NCBI GenBank assembly: GCA_050948665.1
Contig: JBMNEH010000001.1
Coordinates: 1,116,001 to 1,180,000 of the forward strand
From: JBMNEH01 sp050948665
GTDB taxonomy: Bacteria > Bacillota > Clostridia > Christensenellales > UMGS416
DNA length: 64,000 bases
Direction: 5' to 3'
In this document: one piece after another, positions 52,111 through 59,998 of the stretch
Layout of the letters: the number at the start of each line of letters is the position of its first letter
Numbering within the stretch: the first letter of the stretch is position 1
Translations under genes and position numbers: made by a program
The notes under the pieces: model-generated
Seen by the model: only the letters and a program-made list of their open reading frames with translations
Database searches by the model: none
What the model was told of the DNA's origin: nothing

Positions 52111-53628
52111 ATGGACAGCTATACGTACTTTAAGAACATGACAGGGCCTGATGACTTCGCAAAGCTGGAGAAGCCGCGGGATGTTCCGCATCTGCTAACC
52201 ATGGCGGAGGAACGTTTCGGAGATCGCTTGGCAATGGCGGAAGGGGATGTAGAACTGCGATATGCGGAGTTTGCCGGCGAGGTGGCGTCGATGCGCGGGG
52301 CAATCGCATCGCTTGGACTTCCCAAGGGCGCAAACATAGGCATACTGATGGGGAACGGCATTAACTTTATGCGGACATTCTTTGCCATTACCACCTGCGG
52401 ACATGCTGCAGTCTTGTTTCCCGCCGCCACACGTCCGGAGGTGTTGATAGGCGGCATCGGTAAATACGACGTTACCGCATTGGTTTATGAGCCGGCTACT
52501 GCCGCCACTGTTGAAGGGATCCGGGATTCCGCGGACATTCCCTTCCTTACAGCCGATACAAAAGGGGACCCGATTCCTATGGTATCCGTACAGCCGGAGG
52601 ATGCCGCGGTCATCATATTTACCGGCGGAACAACCGGCCGACCAAAAGGAGCTGTCCTTTCACACAGGGCATTGATGCGAGGAACTTTTAATGGGGCTTT
52701 CGCCGGCTTGGGACGTACATTCCATCAGCGGTATGTACAACTGATACCCCTTACCCATGTTTTTGGTTTGATCCGCAGCTTTCTTACCTGCGTACTGACG
52801 GGTTCAGCTATATACCCTTGCAGCGACATGCGACAGATGTTTCAGCTGTTCGCGCAGGCTAAACCGACAATCCTGGTGATGGTACCCGCAATGGCGGATA
52901 TGATTTTCTCTATCGCGACCAGGACAGGCGCTGGAAAAACGGCGCTGGGCGGAGGTCTTACAACCATTATTTGCGGCGCTGCTCCGGTCTCACCCTCCCT
53001 TGTAGAGAAGTTTAAAACCTTGGATATACGGCTCCTCCCCGGATACGGACTCACAGAGACGGCGAACCTGGTATCCGGAAACGGTGAAGCCGAGGAGTAT
53101 CCGGATTCCGTGGGAATGCCTTATCCCGGACAGGAGCTGAAGATCGTTGACGGGGAGCTGTGGGTAAAAGGCGATCATGTAATGACCTGCTACTACAATG
53201 ATGAGGCAGAAACGAAAGCAGCCATGGAAGACGGTTGGTTTAAAACCGGTGACCTTGCGCGATTTGATGAGGAAGGCCGGCTCTATATCGTTGGCCGAAA
53301 GAAGAATATCATTGTGCTGGACAACGGAGAGAATGTATCGCCGGAGGAATTGGAAAAGCTGGTAAACGATTTGCCCTTTGTGAAGGACAGCCTTGTGTAC
53401 GAAGGAAAGAACGACTTCGGCCGGCTTGTATTACAACTTGAGGTGTTACCGGATCCGATCATGGTAAAGAAGCTGGGCATTGATGATCCCGAGCAGGCGA
53501 TTCGTCAGGGAGTTGATGAAATCAATAAGAAATTACCCGAGTGGGAGCGGATGCTGCGTGTCACGGTTCGCAGCGAGGACTTCCCTCGCAGCCCTGCCAT
53601 GAAAATCCTGCGTCCGGTACAAAAATAG
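52111..53628 (+). CDS. Class I adenylate-forming enzyme (acyl-CoA/acyl-ACP ligase family)
   Basis: The 505-residue AMP ligase activates a carboxylic acid with ATP. It shows IIFTGGTTGRPKGAVLSH (P-loop like A3), GYGLTETANL (A5), WFKTGDLARFDEEGRLYIVGRKKNIIVLDNGENVSPEELE (A7-A8) and the C-terminal lysine in SPAMKILR. The ligand cannot be predicted. An ACP gene follows 8 bp later, so the acyl chain is probably loaded onto that ACP and passed to the upstream PlsC-like enzyme. Confidence 0.88.
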   Translation: MDSYTYFKNMTGPDDFAKLEKPRDVPHLLTMAEERFGDRLAMAEGDVELRYAEFAGEVASMRGAIASLGLPKGANIGILMGNGINFMRTFFAITTCGHAAVLFPAATRPEVLIGGIGKYDVTALVYEPATAATVEGIRDSADIPFLTADTKGDPIPMVSVQPEDAAVIIFTGGTTGRPKGAVLSHRALMRGTFNGAFAGLGRTFHQRYVQLIPLTHVFGLIRSFLTCVLTGSAIYPCSDMRQMFQLFAQAKPTILVMVPAMADMIFSIATRTGAGKTALGGGLTTIICGAAPVSPSLVEKFKTLDIRLLPGYGLTETANLVSGNGEAEEYPDSVGMPYPGQELKIVDGELWVKGDHVMTCYYNDEAETKAAMEDGWFKTGDLARFDEEGRLYIVGRKKNIIVLDNGENVSPEELEKLVNDLPFVKDSLVYEGKNDFGRLVLQLEVLPDPIMVKKLGIDDPEQAIRQGVDEINKKLPEWERMLRVTVRSEDFPRSPAMKILRPVQK

Positions 53629-53636
53629 GAGGAACA

Positions 53637-53879
53637 ATGGATATTCTTACACGCCTTCGGAGCCTGTTTATTGAGATGACCGAGGGAGAGATCAACACCG
53701 ATGCAATCAGCCTTGATACCCGGTTAATTGAGGATTTGGGCTTTACTTCCCTTAATATTCTGTGGATGGCGTTTGCAATTGAGCGGGAGTTCGGCGTCAG
53801 CCTGACATCATTCAACGCCGGAAGCTTCCAGACTGTTGGCGAGGTATGCGAATATATACAGAAAAATCAGCCAAATTAA
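53637..53879 (+). CDS. Acyl carrier protein-like protein linked to an AMP ligase
   Basis: This 80-residue acidic protein has the phosphopantetheine attachment pattern GFTSLNILWM, with Ser in TSL instead of the common DSL. A longer in-frame start at 53541 lies inside the ligase gene; the ATG at 53637 follows AGGAGG. It is probably the dedicated carrier of the neighbouring ligase, distinct from acpP at 16072-16296. Confidence 0.85.
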   Translation: MDILTRLRSLFIEMTEGEINTDAISLDTRLIEDLGFTSLNILWMAFAIEREFGVSLTSFNAGSFQTVGEVCEYIQKNQPN

Positions 53880-53891
53880 ACAAGTTTCTCT

Positions 53892-53920
53892 GCCGACCCG
53901 TGACGGGTCGGCTTTTTTTT
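53892..53920 (+). terminator. Terminator of the acyltransferase/ligase/ACP unit
   Basis: GCCGACCCG (53892-53900) and CGGGTCGGC (53904-53912) form a 9-bp stem followed by eight T. Confidence 0.93.
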
Positions 53921-54047
53921 GAGAATACTTGCGTACATGTTATGAGGAAGTATTTCGAGGCAGAGGGAATCCTAGGCCTTTCCATGGGAAGGGGAAGAAA
54001 AGGTTCTTGTCTTAAAACAATGGGGCACCGCAGGTTGATAATGAAAT

Positions 54048-54071
54048 GCGCCCCCGGTCAACCGAGGGCGC
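54048..54071 (-). terminator. Terminator of the GH2 gene
   Basis: On the minus strand GCGCCCTCGGT (54071-54061) pairs with ACCGGGGGCGC (54058-54048) through one U-G pair, followed by ATTTCATT. It lies just after the GH2 stop. Confidence 0.75.
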
Positions 54072-54082
54072 AGGGAAATATT

Positions 54083-56461
54083 CTATTTGGCTTCCAGATC
54101 AACTTCCAAAGGCTTCAAGGACATTGAGTTGAACCGGACCTTTACAGTGGAGGGAGTCCTGGGCGCCCGAATGTATGCCAGCAGGCGGCCGTGATTCGCA
54201 CGACGGAACGAGGCGGTATAGTCGGTATTATCGGAGAGATCGCCGTTCTCCAAACCCAACAGCTCCGCGCCCTCAACCTTTACGGTAATGATATCCTGGC
54301 AGGAGAGTGCGGGGCGTCCCTGGTTGTCTACCACAGTGACCTCGATCTGCGCGATATCCTCACCATCGGCATGGAAACACTCGTCATAGACCTTTGCGGT
54401 AATCGCAGCAGGGGCGCCGGCGGTCTCCAGACGGGTAATGACACGGGTGCCGTCTTCAGCAATGGCGACGGCCTCCAGGACGCCGGGCTGGAAAGGAACT
54501 TTGCAGGAGATATAACCCTCCTCAGCGAAATCTGCCAGCTTAAAGGAGCCGACAGGAGCGCCATTCAAAGTAATATCGGCAGTGAGACAGTTCGTGAACA
54601 GGGACACATTGATTTCTTCACCGGGAGCGAAATTCCAGGAAAGCGTATCAGCGACCCTGCGATAGAACCGAGGAATATCCGGTGGCAGGGGACGAGAGGC
54701 AACCAGCTGCGCAACCGGCTTTTTCTGCCAAAGGGATCTGCGGAAATAGTAGCCCGCTTTGGGATAGCCGGCCAGATCCATCAGACCGGCACTGGAGCCG
54801 TGATAGGGCCAGCCGATGGTCTCTCCAAGGAAGTCGATCCCGGTCCAAAGGAATTGACCGGTTACAAAGTCATTGTCCCTGACAAGACACCAGGAGGGAT
54901 AGCTGCTGTTAGTCTCACTGCTTACGTAGCAACGCCCAGGGTATTTGGGGTAATCCTGGGTCAGCAGCGGATCCTTATGGTTATAGCCGCAGACGTCAAG
55001 CACATCACAAAAACCGGTTATGTTGGAGAGTTCGGGGAAAGAGACAGCTGCGGTAACCGGGCGAGTGGTATCATACTTTTTCACGATTGCTTTCAGTTTT
55101 TTGGCAAGTGTTACGACACGTTCGGCATTTGGCTTGTCGGGGCTGTATTTCCGCTCATTCGCGGGTTTATTGGAGTCATTGTTTCCGGTTGTCTCGGCGA
55201 AATAAGGATGACAATAAGGGTCATTCGGATAATCGATTTCGTTCCCGATGCTCCAAAGAATAACAGAGGGATGATTCCTGTCGCGGAGAACCATGCTGCG
55301 TAAATCATCTTCGTGCCATTTCGGGAAATCCTCAAAGTATCCATAGAGTTTAGGCGGATATACATTGTGACCTGTAGACCACTTATTCTTTGGCCCTTCC
55401 CATTCATCAAAGGCTTCGTCCATTACGAAAAAGCCCATTTCGTCGCAAAGTTCGTATAGTTCGGGCATGTGCGGATTGTGGCTCATGCGGATCGCGTTGC
55501 AACCGCATTCTTTCAAATAATCCAGGCGCCGCTTCCATACCTTCTTGGTAACGGCGGCACCTAAGCAGCCCGCGTCATGATGGACACAAACACCAAGGAA
55601 TTTTTCCGACTTACCGTTGAGGAAAAAACCCTCATCGGGATGGAAACAGAAGGTACGGATACCTACACGTACAGTTTGATTGTCCCGCAGAGTCTCTCCT
55701 GTGAACAACTCGGTCTTGAGCGTATAGAGGGAAGGATTTTCCGGAGACCAAAGCCTTGGCTCGGTTACCGTGCCCTCCTGCGCCAGGGCATTCTCACCGC
55801 ACATCAGTTCTACCGCGGATTCTACACAAGCAACGGTTTTGCCGCTGTCGCAAATAAGGCTGTTACGAAGAATGGCCTTGACCGGCGATCCGGTTTCGTT
55901 CACCAATGTGTTTTCGATACGGAAGGCTGCTGTATCATTATCCGCCTCTGGCGTGGTAAAGAAGACACCGTTTTCCTGGATATATACAGGGTCCTTTACA
56001 GTGACAGAGACCTTACGATAGATGCCTGATCCGGTAAACCAACGGGAATCAGCCGTATGCTCATGATGTACCCGGACAGAGACCTGGGTGGGATTATCTC
56101 CAAAGGATGCGGCATGGGATATATCATAGGAGTAGGTGGAATAACCGTAAGGGCGCTTTCCCAAGTAGTAGCTGTTTACCCATACCTTGGCATTGTTGTA
56201 GATGCCGTCAAAAGTAATCCAAACTTTTTTGCCTTTCAAATCCTCCGGCAGGATAAAGCGAGTTCTGTACCAGCCTATACCGCCTGAAAGATAGCCTCCA
56301 CCGCTTGAATGTTTCCTCGAAAACGGCTCGGTGACTGCCCAGTCATGAGGAAGAGTTACGTCCTTCCAACCGCTGTCATCCATGCCCTTGAACCAGGCGT
56401 CTGTGTCATCTCCGCGGAAAAACTTCCAATCAAGGTTTATTGTTTTTTGATATCTTGCCAT
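54083..56461 (-). CDS. Glycoside hydrolase family 2 protein (beta-galactosidase-like)
   Basis: This 792-residue retaining glycosidase has the GH2 order: sugar-binding domain (NLDWKFFRGD..., VTLPHDWAV, GGIGWYRTRF), immunoglobulin-like domain, TIM barrel and C-terminal beta domains including a DUF4982-like part. The acid/base Glu is in ILWSIGNEID and the nucleophile Glu in VSSETNSS. AIRMSHNPHMPELYELCDEMGFFVMDEAFDEW is a barrel signature. No signal peptide, so it is cytoplasmic. GGAGGT precedes the ATG at 56461. Galactosidase versus glucuronidase or other activity is open. Confidence 0.92.
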   Translation of the reverse strand: MARYQKTINLDWKFFRGDDTDAWFKGMDDSGWKDVTLPHDWAVTEPFSRKHSSGGGYLSGGIGWYRTRFILPEDLKGKKVWITFDGIYNNAKVWVNSYYLGKRPYGYSTYSYDISHAASFGDNPTQVSVRVHHEHTADSRWFTGSGIYRKVSVTVKDPVYIQENGVFFTTPEADNDTAAFRIENTLVNETGSPVKAILRNSLICDSGKTVACVESAVELMCGENALAQEGTVTEPRLWSPENPSLYTLKTELFTGETLRDNQTVRVGIRTFCFHPDEGFFLNGKSEKFLGVCVHHDAGCLGAAVTKKVWKRRLDYLKECGCNAIRMSHNPHMPELYELCDEMGFFVMDEAFDEWEGPKNKWSTGHNVYPPKLYGYFEDFPKWHEDDLRSMVLRDRNHPSVILWSIGNEIDYPNDPYCHPYFAETTGNNDSNKPANERKYSPDKPNAERVVTLAKKLKAIVKKYDTTRPVTAAVSFPELSNITGFCDVLDVCGYNHKDPLLTQDYPKYPGRCYVSSETNSSYPSWCLVRDNDFVTGQFLWTGIDFLGETIGWPYHGSSAGLMDLAGYPKAGYYFRRSLWQKKPVAQLVASRPLPPDIPRFYRRVADTLSWNFAPGEEINVSLFTNCLTADITLNGAPVGSFKLADFAEEGYISCKVPFQPGVLEAVAIAEDGTRVITRLETAGAPAAITAKVYDECFHADGEDIAQIEVTVVDNQGRPALSCQDIITVKVEGAELLGLENGDLSDNTDYTASFRRANHGRLLAYIRAPRTPSTVKVRFNSMSLKPLEVDLEAK

Positions 56462-56493
56462 ATTTACCTCCGTACCGATAGTATTACAATTTT

Positions 56494-56522
56494 ATTATAA
56501 GGTGAAATGCAAATACATTAAA
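56494..56522 (-). promoter_or_regulatory. Promoter of the GH2 gene
   Basis: On the minus strand TTTAAT (56522-56517) and TATAAT (56499-56494) are spaced by 17 bp. The -35 overlaps one arm of the inverted repeat AAGAACAT/ATGTTCTT. Confidence 0.6.
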
Positions 56523-56585
56523 GAACATTTCTTTTCTTTATCTATGGACTAAAATGACTACACTATGGATTAATTAGATGTTCTT
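56521..56585. promoter_or_regulatory. Spaced inverted repeat upstream of the GH2 gene
   Basis: AAGAACAT (56521-56528) recurs as ATGTTCTT (56578-56585). Arms of 8 bp, 49 bp apart, next to the GH2 promoter, could be regulator half-sites. The evidence is only symmetry and position. Confidence 0.3.
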
Positions 56586-56903
56586 ACGAGAATACCGGGT
56601 ATTTTTTGTGTGAAAATTTATCTTTGCTTTACGTAGAGCATGGACAGAAATTAACATCTTATGGAGGATATGGCCCGGTCAGACGCGCATTTTGAGGTAA
56701 AATTTTCATATCCGGAACGGATCGGCAGGCTTTGCATTTTCTCAGGCGCGAATCGTTTCCCGCGGATTTCAAAGCGCATTTTAGTCTTCCAACTGGCGGA
56801 GGTATCGACATTGCAGATAAAATACAGCGAGCAGTCAGCAAGAAGGAAATGAAGATGCATACCGCAGATCCTTTCCTCAAAGGATTTTCATAATATAAAA
56901 CAC
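56586..56903. other. Gene-free stretch upstream of the T-box unit
   Basis: About 320 bases between the GH2 control region and the T-box promoter. The short open frames here have no ribosome sites or recognisable protein features. Confidence 0.4.
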
Positions 56904-56932
56904 TTGACATTCTTTTAAGCCTATGATATGTT
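56904..56932 (+). promoter_or_regulatory. Promoter of the T-box unit
   Basis: TTGACA (56904-56909) and TATGTT (56927-56932) are spaced by 17 bp with an extended TG at 56924-56925. Confidence 0.65.
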
Positions 56933-56938
56933 TGGCAA

Positions 56939-57199
56939 CATAAATGCGATGATGGGGAGGATGGTTCCACACCGCCGGTAAAGAGAGCCGCCGTTTGGTG
57001 AAAGGCGGACCGGAGGACGAACCCGCTGGCCCCGGAGCAGCTGCCCGAAAGGATTATGTCCCGGTAGACGCAGACGGGTTCGACCGTCACATCGTGAGGC
57101 GTTATTGACGCCGGAGAGTGGGCCTCAGGCCAACAGGAGTGGTACCGCGGAAGTATTTGCTTTCGTCTCTTGATTTTATGGGGGACGAAAGCTTTTTTG
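56939..57199 (+). promoter_or_regulatory. T-box riboswitch leader
   Basis: This leader senses uncharged tRNA and controls read-through into the downstream gene. Stem I has GATGATGGGG at its base and the conserved AGAGAGCC...GGTGAAA pair between CCGGT/ACCGG and CCGCC/GGCGG helices (56975-57013). The T-box itself is AGGAGTGGTACCGCGGAAG near 57134-57152; TGGT implies a tRNA with A at the discriminator position. The terminator follows. The specifier region reads GAACCCGCTGGCCCC (57019-57033); CTG, GCT and CCC/CCG (Leu, Ala, Pro) are all possible by eye. Confidence 0.93.
57159..57198 (+). terminator. T-box-controlled terminator
   Basis: GCTTTCGTC (57159-57167) pairs with GACGAAAGC (57184-57192), followed by six T. 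The T-box sequence just upstream would form the competing antiterminator when uncharged tRNA binds. Confidence 0.9.
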
Positions 57200-57224
57200 T
57201 TTCCCGGAGTATGGAGGAATCATC

Positions 57225-59756
57225 ATGAAATTAGCGTTTTCCACACTTGGATGTCCGGATTTTGACTGGTCGGATATTTATTCAATGGCCAAGGACTTCG
57301 GCTTTTCGGGGATAGAGATGCGAGGATTGGGAGATGAAATATTCTCCACCCGTGCCAAGCCTTTTCAGGAGGAAAATCTGCCTCAGACGATCGCGTTATT
57401 AAAGCGGCTGCGGCTTGAAATCCCATGTCTGTCTTCCGGATGCGCACTGAAGTACGCGGAACGCGCGGAGGAGACGCGACAGGAGCTCCGTGAGTATATA
57501 GATCTGGCGGAAAAAATCGGAGCGCCGTATATCCGTGTTTTGGCGGATGAGTACGCTGCCGTTGACGGTCCTTGTGACGAGGAGGCGGTGCGCGCCTCTC
57601 TTTTAGAACTGCTGCCGTATGCCCAAGAGCGTAATGTGATGCTGCTTGTTGAGACCAACGGCGTGTACGCCGAAACGGAAAAGCTGCGGGACCTGCTGAT
57701 AAGTCTGGAGAGCGACTGGGTGGGCGCGCTGTGGGACATTCATCACCCCTACCGCTTCTTTGGGGAGAGCCCTGAAACCACTGTTCAAAACCTGGGCGCT
57801 TTCATAAAATATACGCATATCAAGGATTCCGTCATGACGGAGCAAGGGGTTTCCTACCGCATGATGGGAGAGGGGGATATTCCTTTTGATCAGGTGATGG
57901 CAGCGCTGCGCTCTATCAATTATGAAGGCTATATTTCCTTCGAGTGGCTGAAGAAGTACGCACCAGACTTGTCCGATCCTGGTATAGTGTTTCCCCACTT
58001 TGTTCACTTTATGAGCCGATATACCGGTACGGAGAGAGAAGACGGCAGGCTGTATGACAACAATGCCCATACCGGCAAGTATATTTGGCCGAAGGAGACA
58101 CTGATCGATCTCACATTCTCACAGGTGCTTGACAGGGTATGTGATGAGTTCCCCCAGCAGTTGGCTTTTGATTACTCTACCCTGGACTATACACGAACCT
58201 ACCCGGAATTCCGAGATGAAGTGGAGACCTTCGCCAGGGCATTGATTTCCATGGGCGTGAAGCAGGGGGACCATGTGGCGATTTGGGCTACCAATGTTCC
58301 GCAGTGGTACATAACATTTTGGGCATCAATGAAGATCGGCGCGGTGCTTGTGACGGTGAATACCGCCTACAAAATACACGAGACTGAATATCTCCTGCGT
58401 CAGAGTGACACGCATACCCTTGTCATGATAGATGGTTATAAAGATTCGGATTATGTCAGCATTATAAAGGAGCTATGCCCAGAACTCTCTCATACCGTGG
58501 CGGGCCGTCCGCTGTACAGCAAGCGGCTGCCATTTCTCAGAAATGTCATCACCTGTGAGTCCAAACAGGAGGGATGTATGACCTGGGAAGAGGCAATGGC
58601 CATGGCGGAACGGGCGCCTTTGGCGGAGGTCCGGCGGAGGGAAGCCGCGGTGCGAAAGGATGATGTGTGCAATATGCAATATACCTCCGGAACTACGGGA
58701 TTTCCGAAGGGAGTCATGCTGACCCACTACAATGTGGTCAACAACGGAAAAGCCATAGGAGACTGCATGGATTTATCCACCGCGGACAGGCTGATGATTC
58801 AGGTGCCGATGTTCCACTGCTTTGGCATGGTACTGGCTATGACCGCAGCCGTGACCCATGGAAGCACGATGTGCCCCATACCGGCCTTCTCGCCAAAGAA
58901 AGGGCTGGAGTGCATCACACAGAAAAAAATAACCGCCTGCCATGGCGTACCCACAATGTTCATCGCTATGCTGGAACATGAGGACTTCCCGTCGACTGAT
59001 TTCTCTCATATGCGTACCGGCATCATGGCGGGAAGCCCTTGCCCGATCAAGGTCATGCGGGAAGTAATAGAAAAGATGAACATGCCGGAGATTTGCATTA
59101 CCTACGGTCAGACAGAGGCTTCGCCCGGCTGTACAATGTCGAAAACCACCGACTCGATCGAAACCCGTGTCAATACGGTCGGGAGCGAGATATTCGGCGT
59201 CTCCTGCAGGATTGTCGATCCTGAAACCGGAAAAGATCTGCCGGACAATGAGGACGGCGAAATGGTGGTAAAGGGTTACAATATCATGAAGGGCTATTAT
59301 AAAATGCCCGCCGCTACCGCCGCCGCTATCGATGAGAATGGGTGGCTGCATACCGGCGACCTGGCGCGGAGAGATGTGAACGGGAACTACAAGATCACCG
59401 GCCGTATAAAGGACATGATTATCCGGGGCGGTGAGAATATTTACCCTAAGGAAATTGAGGATTTCATCTACACGCATCCGAAGGTATCCGATGTGCAGGT
59501 CATCGGCGTACCTGATAAGCAGTATGGAGAGGTCATTATGGCCTGTATCATACCCAAACAGGGGGAAGTCCTCACGGCGGAAGAAATCAAAACCTATGTA
59601 TCCTCCCATATGGCAAAGCATAAAACGCCGAAATACGTATCCTTTGTGACGTCTTTCCCTATGAATGCCGCAGGTAAAATTCTGAAGTACAAAATGCGTG
59701 AGATGGCGGTGGAGGAGCTGAAACTCCAGGCGGACAACGCAATCGAAACCGCTTAG
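57225..59756 (+). CDS. Fusion of a sugar-isomerase-like TIM barrel and an AMP-dependent acyl-CoA ligase
   Basis: The 843-residue protein joins two enzymes. Residues 1 to about 265 form a xylose-isomerase-like (AP endonuclease 2 fold) TIM barrel with likely metal ligands Glu143 (VETNG), Asp171/His174 (WDIHHP), His198 (THIKD) and Glu240 (FEWLKKY). Residues about 290-843 form a complete acyl-CoA synthetase: TSGTTGFPKG at 487-496, ITYGQTEASPG, WLHTGDLARRD, GRIKDMIIRGGENIYPKEIE and catalytic Lys818. Both halves look intact. GGAGG lies before the ATG at 57225, 26 bases after the T-box terminator. A ligase under tRNA control suggests an amino-acid-derived acid as substrate; this is inference. Confidence 0.9.
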   Translation: MKLAFSTLGCPDFDWSDIYSMAKDFGFSGIEMRGLGDEIFSTRAKPFQEENLPQTIALLKRLRLEIPCLSSGCALKYAERAEETRQELREYIDLAEKIGAPYIRVLADEYAAVDGPCDEEAVRASLLELLPYAQERNVMLLVETNGVYAETEKLRDLLISLESDWVGALWDIHHPYRFFGESPETTVQNLGAFIKYTHIKDSVMTEQGVSYRMMGEGDIPFDQVMAALRSINYEGYISFEWLKKYAPDLSDPGIVFPHFVHFMSRYTGTEREDGRLYDNNAHTGKYIWPKETLIDLTFSQVLDRVCDEFPQQLAFDYSTLDYTRTYPEFRDEVETFARALISMGVKQGDHVAIWATNVPQWYITFWASMKIGAVLVTVNTAYKIHETEYLLRQSDTHTLVMIDGYKDSDYVSIIKELCPELSHTVAGRPLYSKRLPFLRNVITCESKQEGCMTWEEAMAMAERAPLAEVRRREAAVRKDDVCNMQYTSGTTGFPKGVMLTHYNVVNNGKAIGDCMDLSTADRLMIQVPMFHCFGMVLAMTAAVTHGSTMCPIPAFSPKKGLECITQKKITACHGVPTMFIAMLEHEDFPSTDFSHMRTGIMAGSPCPIKVMREVIEKMNMPEICITYGQTEASPGCTMSKTTDSIETRVNTVGSEIFGVSCRIVDPETGKDLPDNEDGEMVVKGYNIMKGYYKMPAATAAAIDENGWLHTGDLARRDVNGNYKITGRIKDMIIRGGENIYPKEIEDFIYTHPKVSDVQVIGVPDKQYGEVIMACIIPKQGEVLTAEEIKTYVSSHMAKHKTPKYVSFVTSFPMNAAGKILKYKMREMAVEELKLQADNAIETA

Positions 59757-59792
59757 CGGAAAGCCTCCCTTTTTTCGGGAGGCTTTCCGTTT
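59757..59792 (+). terminator. Terminator of the fusion gene
   Basis: CGGAAAGCCTCCC (59757-59769) and GGGAGGCTTTCCG (59777-59789) form a 13-bp perfect stem followed by TTT. Confidence 0.9.
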
Positions 59793-59970
59793 CGCATCCG
59801 CATCCGAACGCAGAAGCGGAAACTGCGTTGTAATCATAATCATTGAATAATTAAAAATTCGGGCATCATACGGCTTATTATCAGAACCCTGCCGGTATTG
59901 TTTTAAAGAAACGCGCTCTGCACAACCCGGGAAATGCGGGTTCCTCGTATAACATAATTTGTAAAAGAAT

Positions 59971-59991
59971 GACCGGGCACTCAGCCCGGTC
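59971..59991 (-). terminator. Terminator of the ADP-ribosylglycohydrolase gene
   Basis: On the minus strand GACCGGGC (59991-59984) pairs with GCCCGGTC (59978-59971), followed by ATTCTTTT, 8 bp after the stop. The stretch between this and the terminator at 59792 contains no gene. Confidence 0.8.
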
Positions 59992-59998
59992 TACAAAA

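Noticed and set aside
56659..57090. Minus-strand open frame across the T-box leader
   Set aside because: The plus strand here is a clear structured RNA; the frame has no ribosome site and no motif.
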